From: Micromonospora ferruginea
GTDB lineage: Bacteria > Actinomycetota > Actinomycetes > Mycobacteriales > Micromonosporaceae
Direction: 5' to 3'
NCBI RefSeq assembly: GCF_013694245.2
Contig: NZ_CP059322.2
Location: forward strand, 6,517,001 to 6,581,000
DNA length: 64,000 nucleotides
A program made the position numbers and the translations under genes. Numbering within the stretch: position 1 is the first letter of the stretch; every line of letters starts with the position of its first letter. The notes under the pieces were generated by a model. That model searched no databases, was not told where the DNA came from, and worked only from the letters and a program-made list of their open reading frames with translations. Shown here in pieces: positions 1 through 8,196 of this stretch.

Positions 1-1874
1 ACCGCGTGCTCGCCGTCCGGGGTGGTGAACTTGCCGTTCTGGCCGAGGTGGTACTTCACGTCGCCGGAGCCCTGCGTGGACCGCGGGTCGAGGTGCCCCT
101 CGAACTCGGAGAAGATCTTCTCGTACGGCTTGCCGACGATGTTGGCCAGCACGTTGAGCCGGCCCCGGTGGGCCATGCCGATGACGACCTCGTCCAGCCC
201 GGCCTCGGCGGAGGACTCCAGCACCTCGCCGAGCAGCGGGATCAGCGACTCGCCGCCCTCCAGCGAGAAGCGCTTCTGGCCGACGTACTTCGTCTGCAGG
301 AACGTCTCGAACGCCTCGGCGGCGTTGAGGCGGTTGAGCACGTGCTTCTGCTCGTCGGAGCCGGGCTTCTCGTACTTGCGCTCGACCCGCTCCTGGATCC
401 AGCGCCGCTCCTCCGGGTCCTGGATGTGCATGTACTCGATGCCGACCCGGCGGCAGTAGGAGTCGCGCAGCACGCCGAGGATCGAGCGCAGCTTCATCCG
501 CTGCTGGCCGGCGAAGCCGTTGACCGGGAAGACCCGGTCCAGGTCCCACAGGGTCAGCCCGTGCTGGAGCACGTCCAGGTCGGGGTGCTTGCGGATCTCG
601 AACTCGAGCGGGTCGGTGTCGGCCATCAGGTGACCGCGCACCCGGTACGCGTGGATCAGCTCGTGCACCCGCGCGGTCTTGTTGATCTGGCCTTCGCTGT
701 CGACGGCCACGTCGCGCATCCAGCGCACCGGCTCGTACGGGATGCGCAGCGAGGTGAAGATCTCGTCGTAGAAGCCGCGCTCGCCGAGCATCAGCTCGTG
801 CATGACCTTGAGGAACTCGCCGGACTGCGCGCCCTGGATGATCCGGTGGTCGTACGTGCTGGTCAGCGTGATCACCTTGCTGACCGCGTTCTCGGCCAGG
901 GTGGCCTCGCTCATGCCCTGGTAGGGCGCCGGGTATTCCATCGCGCCGACGCCGATGATGGCGCTCTGCCCCTGCATGAGGCGCGGGATCGAGTGCACCG
1001 TGCCGATGCCGCCCGGGTTGGTCAGCGAGATGGTGGTGCCGGAGTAGTCCTCCATGGTCAGCTCGTTGCGGCGGGCGCGCCGGACCACGTCCTCGTACGC
1101 CTGCCAGAACTGCCGGAAGTCCATCTGCTCGCAGGCCTTGATGGACGGCACGACCAGGTTGCGGGAGCCGTCCGGCTTGGCCAGGTCGATGGCGATGCCC
1201 AGGTTGACGTGCTCCGGGCGGAGCATCGCCGGCTTGCCGTCGACCTCGGCGAAGGAGTTGTTCATCTCCGGGTGCTCGATCAGCGCCCGCACCATCGCGT
1301 AGCCGATGAGGTGGGTGAAGCTGACCTTGCCGCCGCGACCCCGGGCCAGGTGGTTGTTGATCACGATGCGGTTGTCGACCAGCAGCTTCGCCGGGACCGC
1401 GCGCACGCTGGTGGCGGTCGGCACGGCGAGCGAGGCGTCCATGTTCTGGACGATCTTGGCGGCCACGCCGCGCAGCGGGGTGGTGCCGGCGGCGCTCGCG
1501 GCCGGCGCCTTGGCGGCCGGCTTGGCCGGGGCCGCCTTCTTCGCCGGGGCCGCCTCGGCGGTCTTCGCCGCCGGCTTGGCGGCGGGCTTCTCGGCCGGCT
1601 TGGCCGGCGCGGCCTTGGCGGCGGGCTTCTCGGTGACCGTGGCCACCGCCTCCTGCTGCTCGGCCGGCTCAGGCTTGGCAGCCGGCGCGGCCGGCTTCTC
1701 CGGACGTGGGGTGGCGGCGCCGGGCGCCGGCCGGTAGTCGGCGAAGAAGTCGTGCCAGGCCGAGTCGACGCTCGATGGGTCGGCGAGGTAGCGCTGGTAC
1801 ATCTCCTCGACGATCCACTCGTTCGGGCCGAAACCCGCCAGTGGGTTCTCCTGCGATGTCTGCTGGGTCGACAC
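1..1874 (-). CDS. kgd: Multifunctional 2-oxoglutarate dehydrogenase E1/E2 (Kgd), N-terminal part
   Basis: Oxidatively decarboxylates 2-oxoglutarate in the TCA cycle; the actinobacterial protein fuses an E2-type acyltransferase domain to the thiamine-dependent E1. About 625 residues are visible and the gene runs off the left edge. In order: an E1 N-terminal helix (NEWIVEEMYQRYLADP, about residues 12-27), an Ala/Pro/Lys linker (about 50-130), an E2 catalytic domain (about 135-370; TISLTNPGGIGTVHS and YDHRIIQGA), then the start of E1 (GQINKTARVHELIHAYRVRG and IGMAHRGRLNVLANIVGKP). The GTG start at 1874 is chosen because the protein begins STQQTSQENPLAGFGPNEW as in Kgd homologues, with AAAGAGG about 12 bases upstream. 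A long plus-strand ORF over the same bases is only its shadow. Confidence 0.95.
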   Translation of the reverse strand, partial: MSTQQTSQENPLAGFGPNEWIVEEMYQRYLADPSSVDSAWHDFFADYRPAPGAATPRPEKPAAPAAKPEPAEQQEAVATVTEKPAAKAAPAKPAEKPAAKPAAKTAEAAPAKKAAPAKPAAKAPAASAAGTTPLRGVAAKIVQNMDASLAVPTATSVRAVPAKLLVDNRIVINNHLARGRGGKVSFTHLIGYAMVRALIEHPEMNNSFAEVDGKPAMLRPEHVNLGIAIDLAKPDGSRNLVVPSIKACEQMDFRQFWQAYEDVVRRARRNELTMEDYSGTTISLTNPGGIGTVHSIPRLMQGQSAIIGVGAMEYPAPYQGMSEATLAENAVSKVITLTSTYDHRIIQGAQSGEFLKVMHELMLGERGFYDEIFTSLRIPYEPVRWMRDVAVDSEGQINKTARVHELIHAYRVRGHLMADTDPLEFEIRKHPDLDVLQHGLTLWDLDRVFPVNGFAGQQRMKLRSILGVLRDSYCRRVGIEYMHIQDPEERRWIQERVERKYEKPGSDEQKHVLNRLNAAEAFETFLQTKYVGQKRFSLEGGESLIPLLGEVLESSAEAGLDEVVIGMAHRGRLNVLANIVGKPYEKIFSEFEGHLDPRSTQGSGDVKYHLGQNGKFTTPDGEHA

Positions 1875-2078
1875 GGCCGCTAATCGCCTCTTTCACGCGG
1901 TTGTGAATAGTCACGCGGTGGCCCCCACGCCCGGTTCGCCGGAGCGCAGGAGACGGATCCCAGGCTACGCCGTGCGATTGCCGCAGGCATTCTCGCCTCC
2001 GGCTGGTGGCCCGTTTCACAGAAGATGCCAGAAGTTCGGCAAACGCTGCGTGGTCCGCCGACTCCTGCTAGACGACGA

Positions 2079-2119
2079 CGGGCCCCGCCCGGTGACACAG
2101 GGTCACCGGACGGGGCCCG
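2079..2119 (-). terminator. Hairpin terminator after the ABC permease
   Basis: Two 18-base arms (2079-2096 and 2102-2119) pair with one G-U wobble around a 5-base loop. The hairpin lies 14 bases past the stop of the minus-strand permease gene. There is no clear T-run, as is usual in very GC-rich actinomycetes. The rest of the gap to kgd (1875-2078) shows no gene. Confidence 0.75.
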
Positions 2120-2132
2120 GGTCGCGCGTGGC

Positions 2133-2957
2133 TCAGGAGATGTCGCGCCGCCGGATGGTCAGCACGCCGATCACGCCGGTCACCACCGCGTAACCGATCA
2201 GCACCGCGGCGCCCGCCCAGCGCGGCGGGTTGCCGGGGATGTCGACGCCGCTGACCATCAGCGAGGAGGCCAGCGACGGCACCAGCAGTTGCAGCTCGTT
2301 GATCCAGTCGCCGAACCGCTGCGCGAGCAGCCCGATGGCGATGGCCGCGCCGATGGTGCCGCCCAGGTAGAGCAGGATGCCGGTCACGGTCGCGCCGATC
2401 TGGCTGCGGATCAGCACGCCGAGCCCGACGCCGAGCACCGACCAGAGCAGGTACGCCAGCCCGTTGAGGGCCACCGCGCGCCACACCGCCCCGCTGTCGA
2501 GGTGCGAGCCGACGTCCGTGGCGTTCAGGATCAACGGCGCGAAGATCAGGTTGAGCACCGTGGTGGCGATCCAGAACAGCAGCGCCAACACGCCGGCCGC
2601 GACCAGCTTGGCCAGCATCACCGCGGTGCGGTGCGGCGCGGTGAGGAACGTGGTGGTCACCGTCTGGTGGAAGAACTCGCTGGTCACCACCACGATGCCG
2701 AGCAGCATCACGATGAGCAGCCCGAAGAACTGGCCGTTCGTGTAGAGGTTGGCGGCGATGCTGTCGGCGCTCGACACCGCCTGGATCTGGTCGGCCTGGT
2801 CGGCCGGCACGTCGCCCACGTTGCCGCTGGCCAGCGCGTCGGTCTGCAACCAGTTGAAGCCGAGCGCGAGCGCCCACAGCGGCAGGCTGATCAGCCCGAA
2901 GACCCACCAGGTGCTGGTGGTGCGGATCTTGAGCAGTTCGGATCGGACCAGCGTCAT
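2133..2957 (-). CDS. ABC-2 type transporter permease
   Basis: Membrane subunit (274 aa) of an ABC exporter. It starts with the typical MTLVRSELLKIRTTSTWW segment, followed by a first membrane helix, a periplasmic-side loop rich in Asp/Ser, and about five more hydrophobic segments (for example FGLLIVMLLGIVVVTSEFF and AAVLIGYAVVTGVIGVLTI). The HQTVTTTFLTAPHRTAVMLAK stretch between helices is typical of this permease family. The ATG overlaps the stop of the upstream ATPase gene by 4 bases (ATGA), so the two are translationally coupled. The substrate cannot be read from the sequence. Confidence 0.9.
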   Translation of the reverse strand: MTLVRSELLKIRTTSTWWVFGLISLPLWALALGFNWLQTDALASGNVGDVPADQADQIQAVSSADSIAANLYTNGQFFGLLIVMLLGIVVVTSEFFHQTVTTTFLTAPHRTAVMLAKLVAAGVLALLFWIATTVLNLIFAPLILNATDVGSHLDSGAVWRAVALNGLAYLLWSVLGVGLGVLIRSQIGATVTGILLYLGGTIGAAIAIGLLAQRFGDWINELQLLVPSLASSLMVSGVDIPGNPPRWAGAAVLIGYAVVTGVIGVLTIRRRDIS

Positions 2958-3895
2958 CGGATCTCCGCCTTTCCGGCCGTCAGCTCCAGGAAGACCCCTT
3001 CGAGGTCGGGACGTTCGGTGGTCAGCTCGTGCAGCTCGACCTTTCCGGCCAGCGCGATGCGGCCCACGGTCGGCGCGTCCACGCCGCTGACCAGCAGCGC
3101 GCCGTGCGGGTCGGCATCCACCGTGGCGGACTGCTCGCGCAGCGCCGCGGCCAGCTCGTCCGCCTGCGGGGTGCGCACCCGCACCCGGGCGCCGTGCGTC
3201 ATCGAGCCCATCACCTGCTCGACCGGCCCCTGCCGGACCAGCTTGCCGGCCGCGATGATCACCACGTCGTCGGCGAGCAACTGCATCTCGGAGAGCAGGT
3301 GGCTGGAGACCAGCACCGTCCGGCCCTCGGTGGCCAGCCCCTTGAGGAAGCCCCGCATCCAGCGGATGCCCTCCGGGTCGAGGCCGTTGGCCGGCTCGTC
3401 CAGGATCAGCACCTGCGGGTTGCCGAGCATCGCGGCGGCGATCCCGAGTCGCTGCTTCATGCCCAGCGAGTAGCCCTTGAACTTGCGCTTCGCCGCCGGG
3501 GAGAGCCCGACCAGGGCGAGCGCCTCGTCGGCCCGCTCCTTCGGCAGCCCGGCCGCCGCGCAGATCACCCGCAGGTGGTTGATCCCGGTGCGGCCCTTGT
3601 GCGCGCTGGACGCCTCCAGCACCGCGCCCACCGTGCGCAGCGGGTCGGTCAGGTCGGCGTACCGGTGGCCGCCGATGGTCGCCGTGCCGGCGGTCGGCGT
3701 GACCAGGTTGAGCAACATGCGCAGCGTGGTCGTCTTACCGGCGCCGTTCGGGCCGAGGAAGCCGGTGACCCGGCCCGGCTCGACGGTGAACGACAGATTG
3801 TCGACCGCGCGGACGTTCTTGTACTGCTTGGTCAAGCCGGACACGATGATCTGGCCGGTCGCGGCACTGGGGCGTGGCTGCCCGTCGGACATCAT
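2954..3895 (-). CDS. ABC transporter ATP-binding protein
   Basis: ATPase subunit (313 aa) partnering the permease just downstream. Walker A is GPNGAGKTT, the signature is SLGMKQRLGIAAAML, Walker B is VLILDEPANGLDPEG, and the switch His is in VSSHLL. The C-terminal third is the extra domain found in drug or bacteriocin-type exporters of the DrrA/CcmA class. The ORF can extend to 3991, but I place the start at the double ATG (3895 or 3892) because AGGAGAGGAGA lies directly upstream and the extension is Arg/Pro-rich without family character. Confidence 0.9.
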   Translation of the reverse strand: MMSDGQPRPSAATGQIIVSGLTKQYKNVRAVDNLSFTVEPGRVTGFLGPNGAGKTTTLRMLLNLVTPTAGTATIGGHRYADLTDPLRTVGAVLEASSAHKGRTGINHLRVICAAAGLPKERADEALALVGLSPAAKRKFKGYSLGMKQRLGIAAAMLGNPQVLILDEPANGLDPEGIRWMRGFLKGLATEGRTVLVSSHLLSEMQLLADDVVIIAAGKLVRQGPVEQVMGSMTHGARVRVRTPQADELAAALREQSATVDADPHGALLVSGVDAPTVGRIALAGKVELHELTTERPDLEGVFLELTAGKAEIR

Positions 3896-4032
3896 TCTCC
3901 TCTCCTGCCCCGGCGTGCTCGACGCACGCCGGTGGGGGCGCCGTTGCGGGGGCGCCCCGCACAGCCTTCCAACCCGGCGCAAGGGGGTCAATCAGGCGCG
4001 ATGCGTACGCGCCGTCCTCCTCAGGGAGGAGA

Positions 4033-4689
4033 TCACCCGGTCGGCAGCGCGACCCAGGTGGCGCGGGCCCGGCCCAGCAGCGTGCCGTCCGGCCCGTACA
4101 GGCTGGTGTGCACCTCGGCCCGGCGCCCCTCGCCGCCCACCGCGAGGCCGGTCACCACGCACGCGTCGCCGGGCCGGGGCAGCGCGGTGACCTGCGCGGC
4201 GATCCGTCCCAGCACGTACGGCCGGCCGGCGGAGAGCACCGCCCACCCGCCCGGGCAGTCCAGCGCCGCCCAGACCGTCGCGGGCACCACCTCGGCCGGC
4301 GCGTGGAACGGCGCGGCGGTCCGCCCGTCCGGCAGCCGGCCCGGAAAGATCCGCAGGCCGTCCGGGTGGTCCGGGCCGCAGACGTAGCAGCGGGGGAACG
4401 GGTGGTCCACCAGACCGGGGTACGCCCGCGCGGCCTCCTCGGCGGTGGCCGGGTCCACCGGCGGCACCACCGCTTCGACCGGCTCGACCCGGCGTACCTC
4501 GGCGACCAGCCGGCCCTGCGGGTCGCGCACCTCGCCGTCGGCGGCGGTCAGCGGGGTGTCCAGCGGCGGCGGCCGGCGCAACGTGACCTCCACCGGCCCC
4601 CGGTCGTCGAGCAGCGCGGCGAAGATCCCGGCGCTCCAGCCGCCGTTGCCGGAGCCGTCCGGTCCGTGGAAACGGGCCTCGACCAGCAC
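4033..4689 (-). CDS. Hotdog-fold thioesterase-like protein
   Basis: About 218 aa. The segment GNGGWSAGIFAALL near the start and a second half with VPATVWAALDCPGGWAVLS give the two-lobed pattern of double-hotdog acyl-CoA thioesterase-like proteins. The middle carries HPFPRCYVCGPDHPDGLRIF, a CxxC pair recurrent in this actinobacterial family. The open frame reaches 4812, but the extra 41 residues are Arg/Pro-rich; GGAGG ends 5-6 bases before the GTG at 4689, so I prefer that start. The acyl substrate is unknown. It stands alone, facing away from the acyltransferase pair that starts at 4850. Confidence 0.7.
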   Translation of the reverse strand: MLVEARFHGPDGSGNGGWSAGIFAALLDDRGPVEVTLRRPPPLDTPLTAADGEVRDPQGRLVAEVRRVEPVEAVVPPVDPATAEEAARAYPGLVDHPFPRCYVCGPDHPDGLRIFPGRLPDGRTAAPFHAPAEVVPATVWAALDCPGGWAVLSAGRPYVLGRIAAQVTALPRPGDACVVTGLAVGGEGRRAEVHTSLYGPDGTLLGRARATWVALPTG

Positions 4690-4849
4690 GTGCACCTCCG
4701 GGCTCGGTTCCGCCGGCGCCGTCGCCGGTGGTCGCCCGGCAGCCTCGCACACCCGCCGGCCTGGTGCCGCACGCCGCCGCCGACCGGCGTTCACCGGATC
4801 GACATCCCTCACCCCGGGCGCGGCAACCCGCGGCCCTTACACAGGACCC

Positions 4850-5626
4850 ATGGCCGTTCTGCACGCCGCTGGCGCACCCATCACGACCAGCGGTTACACC
4901 CTGCTGATCGCCGACGACCCGACAGTGGTCGCGGCCGCGCAACGCCTGCGTCACGAGGTGTTCGCCGGGGAACTCGGCGCCACCCTCCCGCCCGGCGCCG
5001 CCGGGCTCGACACCGACGAGTTCGACGCGCACTGCGACCACCTGGTGGTGCTCCGCGAGGACACCGGCGAGGTGGTCGGCACCTACCGGCTGCTGCCCCT
5101 GGGTCGCACCGACCGGCGCTACGCCGACGGTGAGTTCGACCTGCGCCCGCTGGCCCCGCTCCGCGACGACCTGGTCGAGGCCGGCCGCTCCTGCGTGCAC
5201 CCGGACCACCGCACCGGCGCCGTCATCAACCTGATGTGGGCCGGCATCTGCCGCTACCTGCACCTGCGCGGCTCGCGCTGGCTCGGCGGCTGCGCCTCGG
5301 TGCCGGTCGCCGACCGCGGTGTCGCCGCCGCCGAGGTGTGGGCGCAGGTCGCCGACCGGCACCTCGCGCCGCCGCCGCTGCGGGTCACCCCGCGCCGGCC
5401 GTGGTTCGCCGAGGCCCCGCCCGTCGATGCGGCCCCGCTCACCCCGGCCGCACGCCGGGCGCTCGTCCCGCCGCTGCTCCGCGGCTACCTGCGGCTCGGC
5501 GCCTGGGTCGCCGGCGAGCCGGCGTACGACCCGGACTTCGGCTGCGCCGACTTCTACGTGCTGTTCTCGCTGGACCGGATGAACCCGCGCCACCTGCGGC
5601 ACTTCCTCGGCGAGGTGGGACCGTGA
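4850..5626 (+). CDS. GNAT N-acyltransferase, OlsB/hemolysin-type
   Basis: 258 aa. The sequence LRHEVFAGELGATLP, CDHLVVLREDTGEVVGTYRLLP and VEAGRSCVHPDHRTGAVINLMW matches the acyltransferase fold of OlsB, which attaches a 3-hydroxyacyl chain to ornithine to make lyso-ornithine lipid. The ATG at 4850 has AGGA just upstream. The stop overlaps the start of the next gene by 4 bases (GTGA), and that gene is a PlsC-type O-acyltransferase. An OlsB-OlsA order is therefore plausible. Ornithine as substrate is inference; other amino-acid or small-molecule acylations are possible. Confidence 0.8.
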   Translation: MAVLHAAGAPITTSGYTLLIADDPTVVAAAQRLRHEVFAGELGATLPPGAAGLDTDEFDAHCDHLVVLREDTGEVVGTYRLLPLGRTDRRYADGEFDLRPLAPLRDDLVEAGRSCVHPDHRTGAVINLMWAGICRYLHLRGSRWLGGCASVPVADRGVAAAEVWAQVADRHLAPPPLRVTPRRPWFAEAPPVDAAPLTPAARRALVPPLLRGYLRLGAWVAGEPAYDPDFGCADFYVLFSLDRMNPRHLRHFLGEVGP

Positions 5627-6507
5627 CGCTGCTCGTGGACGCCGTCCGCCCGAGCCTGGCCGGCGACGGCCTGTGGCGGCCCGCCTCCGGGTGCGGGCCG
5701 GAGTGCCTGCCGCCGCCGGCCGCCCCGGACGTGTCCGCGCCGCGCCGCGTCGGCCGGCTGCTCGGCGTACTCGTAATGCTGGTGGCCGGGGTCGGCCTGG
5801 CCGTGCTGCTGCCGGTGCTGCCGGCGGCCGACCGGCGGGCCGCGCTGCGCGGCTGGGCCCGCGGCACGCTCCGCGCGCTCGGCGTGCGGCTGGTGGTCCG
5901 GGGCCGGCCGCCGCGCCGCCGCGCGCTGCTGGTCGCCAACCACGTCTCCTGGCTGGACGTCCTCGCGGTGCTCGCGGTGTCGCCGGCCCGGATGCTGGCC
6001 AAGCGGGAGGTGCGGGGCTGGCCGCTGGTGGGCGCGCTGGCCGCGGCGGCGGGCACCGTCTTCGTGGACCGGTCCCGCCCCCGTGAGCTGCCGGCCACGG
6101 TCGCCCGGGTGGCCGACGCGCTGCGCGCCGGGCACCCGGTGGCGGTGTTCCCGGAGGGGACGACCTGGTGCGGCGCGGCGCTCGGCTGCCGCCCCGGCGG
6201 TGGCTTCCGACCGGCGATGTTCGAGGCCGCGGTGGTCGCGGGCGCGCCGGTGGTGCCGCTGACCGTCGCCTACCGGTACGCGGGCGACCCGAGCACGCTG
6301 CCCGCGTTCCTCGGCGCGGAGACGCTCTGGGCGTCGGTCCGTCGGGTGCTGGCCGCCCGGGACCTGACCGTGGTGGTGACCGTGGCCGCCGCACTGCACC
6401 CCGCCGCCGACGCCGACCGCCGCCTCCTGGCCCGCACCGCCGAGTCCGCCATCCACCCCCACCCTCGCCCCCGCCCCTCGCCCCGCCACTCCACCCCGTC
6501 GATCTAG
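5623..6507 (+). CDS. Lysophospholipid/lyso-ornithine lipid acyltransferase (PlsC family)
   Basis: 294 aa. One or two N-terminal hydrophobic segments (GRLLGVLVMLVAGVGLAVLL) are followed by the acyltransferase motifs NHVSWLD (HX4D), VFVDRSRP, FPEGTTW and VPLTVAYR. The enzyme would transfer an acyl chain to a lyso-lipid at the membrane. The GTG start overlaps the preceding GNAT gene, implying coupled translation and a joint task such as ornithine lipid assembly. The last residues are a His/Pro/Arg-rich tail, and the stop codon TAG falls inside a palindromic repeat (6500-6570), so the C-terminus has probably been altered by that element. Confidence 0.85.
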   Translation: MTLLVDAVRPSLAGDGLWRPASGCGPECLPPPAAPDVSAPRRVGRLLGVLVMLVAGVGLAVLLPVLPAADRRAALRGWARGTLRALGVRLVVRGRPPRRRALLVANHVSWLDVLAVLAVSPARMLAKREVRGWPLVGALAAAAGTVFVDRSRPRELPATVARVADALRAGHPVAVFPEGTTWCGAALGCRPGGGFRPAMFEAAVVAGAPVVPLTVAYRYAGDPSTLPAFLGAETLWASVRRVLAARDLTVVVTVAAALHPAADADRRLLARTAESAIHPHPRPRPSPRHSTPSI

Positions 6508-6570
6508 GAGTTGTGGCGCCTGGAATGCCCGCTCGGTGGGTGTATCGGAGGTGCCACAAGTCCATGATCG
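6500..6570. repeat. Palindromic element, family A copy 1
   Basis: Arms GATCTAGGAGTTGTGGCGCC (6501-6520) and GGTGCCACAAGTCCATGATC (6550-6569) pair with three mismatches. The same arm sequence occurs at 20043-20109. The TAG in the left arm is the stop codon of the acyltransferase gene ending at 6507. It may also act as a terminator. Confidence 0.75.
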
Positions 6571-6587
6571 GCGGGGTGGGAGACGGG

Positions 6588-6631
6588 AACGCGATACAGG
6601 CTTGATGAGTCGCGATGTATCGCGTTAGGCT
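6588..6631 (+). promoter_or_regulatory. Promoter overlapped by an inverted-repeat operator (PadR-type)
   Basis: A perfect 11-base inverted repeat, AACGCGATACA (6588-6598) and TGTATCGCGTT (6616-6626), has a 17-base spacer. A -35-like TTGATG (6603-6608) and a -10-like TAGGCT (6626-6631), 17 bases apart, lie across it. The geometry fits autorepression of the DUF4097-PadR pair by the PadR protein. The link to PadR is inferred from position. Confidence 0.7.
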
Positions 6632-6681
6632 TCTCTCGTGCTCGGCGTGTCGGGACGGCGCGTCGTTCGAGGGGAGGACCC

Positions 6682-7521
6682 ATGGGGAGCTGGACGGTGG
6701 ACGGGCCCAGGCGGATCACGCTGGACGAGCCGGTCACCCGGCTGGACGTCCGGCTGGTCAGCGGCCGGCTCAACGTGGTCGGCACGGACGGCCCGGCGCG
6801 GGTCGACGTCACCCGGATCAGCCGCCGGCCGCTCGTGGTCGAGCTGCGCGACGGGCACCTCAGCATCCGGCACGAGCCGTTCCCCCGCTGGCCGGGCGTG
6901 CTGTGGTGGCTGGGCCAGCTCCGCCGCCGGTTCCGCGCCGAGGTGTCGGTCGCCGTGCCGGCCCAGGCGCTGGCCGACCTGCACCTGGTCGACGGCGCGC
7001 TGGTCGCCTCCGGGCTGCGCCGTGACACCCGGGTCGACGTCACGTCCGGCCAGGTCACCCTGATGGGGCTGCGCGGGCGCACCAGCGCCAAGGTGGTCTC
7101 CGGCCCGGTGGAGGCGCTCGGCATCGGCGGCGACCTCGACCTGGAGACGGTCTCCGGCGAGCTGATCCTGGCCGACAGCGCGCCCGAGCGGGTCCGCGCC
7201 CACGCGATCTCCGGCTCGATCACCTGCGACCTGGACAACCCGCGCGGCAGCGAGATCCGGCTCAGCGCCATCTCCGGCAGCATCACCGTCCGGGTCCGGG
7301 AGGACAGCGACCTCAGCGTCCACCTGCACACCACCTCCGGCCGGATCACCAGCGGCTTCCCGCAGATCTGCGGCGGCCAGCACGGCTTCGGCGCGGTCAA
7401 GGACAGCCACGGGGTGCTCGGCGCGGGCGCGGGTAAGCTCTGGGCGTCCGCGACGTCCGGCAGCATCGCGCTGCTGGCCCGCCCGGTCACGGACGCCGAC
7501 GACCTGGAGGACCTGCCGTGA
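6682..7521 (+). CDS. DUF4097 family beta-strand repeat protein
   Basis: 279 aa, predicted cytoplasmic or surface-associated, with no signal peptide. The C-terminal two thirds consist of short repeated strands containing SG-x-[IV] turns (DVTSGQVTL, KVVSGPVEAL, ETVSGELIL, HAISGSITC, SAISGSITV, HTTSGRITS, SATSGSIAL), the right-handed beta-solenoid-like pattern of DUF4097/DUF4098. GAGGGGAGGACCC lies just before the ATG. The stop overlaps the PadR start by 4 bases, a pairing common in actinomycetes. The biochemical role of the family is unknown; it may sense envelope or ligand signals for PadR. Confidence 0.85.
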   Translation: MGSWTVDGPRRITLDEPVTRLDVRLVSGRLNVVGTDGPARVDVTRISRRPLVVELRDGHLSIRHEPFPRWPGVLWWLGQLRRRFRAEVSVAVPAQALADLHLVDGALVASGLRRDTRVDVTSGQVTLMGLRGRTSAKVVSGPVEALGIGGDLDLETVSGELILADSAPERVRAHAISGSITCDLDNPRGSEIRLSAISGSITVRVREDSDLSVHLHTTSGRITSGFPQICGGQHGFGAVKDSHGVLGAGAGKLWASATSGSIALLARPVTDADDLEDLP

Positions 7522-8144
7522 CCGCCGTGTTCAGCCACGGGCGGCTCCGGCTCTACCTCCTCAAGCTCCTCGACGACGGACCGAAGCACGGCTACGAGCT
7601 GATCCGCCTGCTGGAGGAGCGCTTCCTCGGGCTCTACGCGCCCAGCGCCGGCACCATCTACCCCCGGCTGCAACGGCTGGAGGTGGAGCGGCTGGTCACC
7701 CACACCGCGGCGGGCGGGCGCAAGGTCTACGAGATCACCGAGGCCGGGCGCGCCGAGCTGCGGCAGCGCGCCGACGAGTTGAGCACGCTGGAGGCCGACA
7801 TCAGCGCCTCCGTGGAGGACCTCTCCGCGCTGGCCGGCGAGATCCGCACCGAGGTCCGCGGCTCCACCCGCGACCTGAAACGGGAACTGCGCGAGGTGAC
7901 CCGGCAGACCCGGCAGAGCCGCTGGACGTCGCCACCGCCCCCGACCGTCCGGCCCGCCGGCAACGGGGGCGGCGGCCGGGCTGCCGAGTCGCCGCTGCTG
8001 GCCGAGTTCGACAAGCGGCTGGCCGCGTTCACCGTCGAGGTCGGCGCGCTGGTGCGGGCCGGGCGGCTCAGCGACAACCAGCTCCGGACCGCGATCCGGC
8101 TGCTCGACGGCGCGCTCGACGGGCTGCGCCGACTGCTCCGCTGA
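7518..8144 (+). CDS. PadR family transcriptional regulator
   Basis: 208 aa. Winged-helix N-terminus: LRLYLLKLLDDGPKHGYEL, APSAGTIYPRLQRLEVERLV and GRKVYEITEAGRAEL are the classic PadR signature. A longer than usual C-terminal half contains a helical coiled-coil-like stretch (about residues 85-135), a Pro/Gly linker and a final helical segment (about 165-205). It is coupled to the DUF4097 gene and probably represses the operator at 6588-6631. The start is GTG within the GTGA overlap. Confidence 0.9.
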   Translation: MTAVFSHGRLRLYLLKLLDDGPKHGYELIRLLEERFLGLYAPSAGTIYPRLQRLEVERLVTHTAAGGRKVYEITEAGRAELRQRADELSTLEADISASVEDLSALAGEIRTEVRGSTRDLKRELREVTRQTRQSRWTSPPPPTVRPAGNGGGGRAAESPLLAEFDKRLAAFTVEVGALVRAGRLSDNQLRTAIRLLDGALDGLRRLLR

Positions 8145-8147
8145 TCT

Positions 8148-8179
8148 CACAGCTTGTTTCCAGCTTCCGCCCAGCGCGA
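8148..8179 (+). promoter_or_regulatory. Three CAG repeats phased at 11 bp (response-regulator box)
   Basis: CAG occurs at 8150, 8161 and 8172, exactly 11 bp apart, within CAGCTTGTTTCCAGCTTCC and the following bases. The same three-fold 11-bp pattern precedes the HtrA gene (10456, 10467, 10478). OmpR-family regulators bind such direct repeats, so autoregulation is likely. Confidence 0.5.
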
Positions 8180-8196
8180 CCGCAGCCGGAGCACGG

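Noticed and set aside
6..1883. 625-residue plus-strand ORF
   Set aside because: Arg/Val/His-rich composition without motifs; it is the antisense shadow of kgd, which reads clearly on the minus strand.
4033..6507. Biosynthetic cluster around the acyltransferases
   Set aside because: No carrier protein, synthase or tailoring genes are adjacent; the genes fit lipid metabolism.
3992..6565. 857-residue minus-strand ORF
   Set aside because: Low-complexity Arg/Gly/Pro sequence antisense to the GNAT and PlsC genes and overlapping the hotdog gene; no domain visible.
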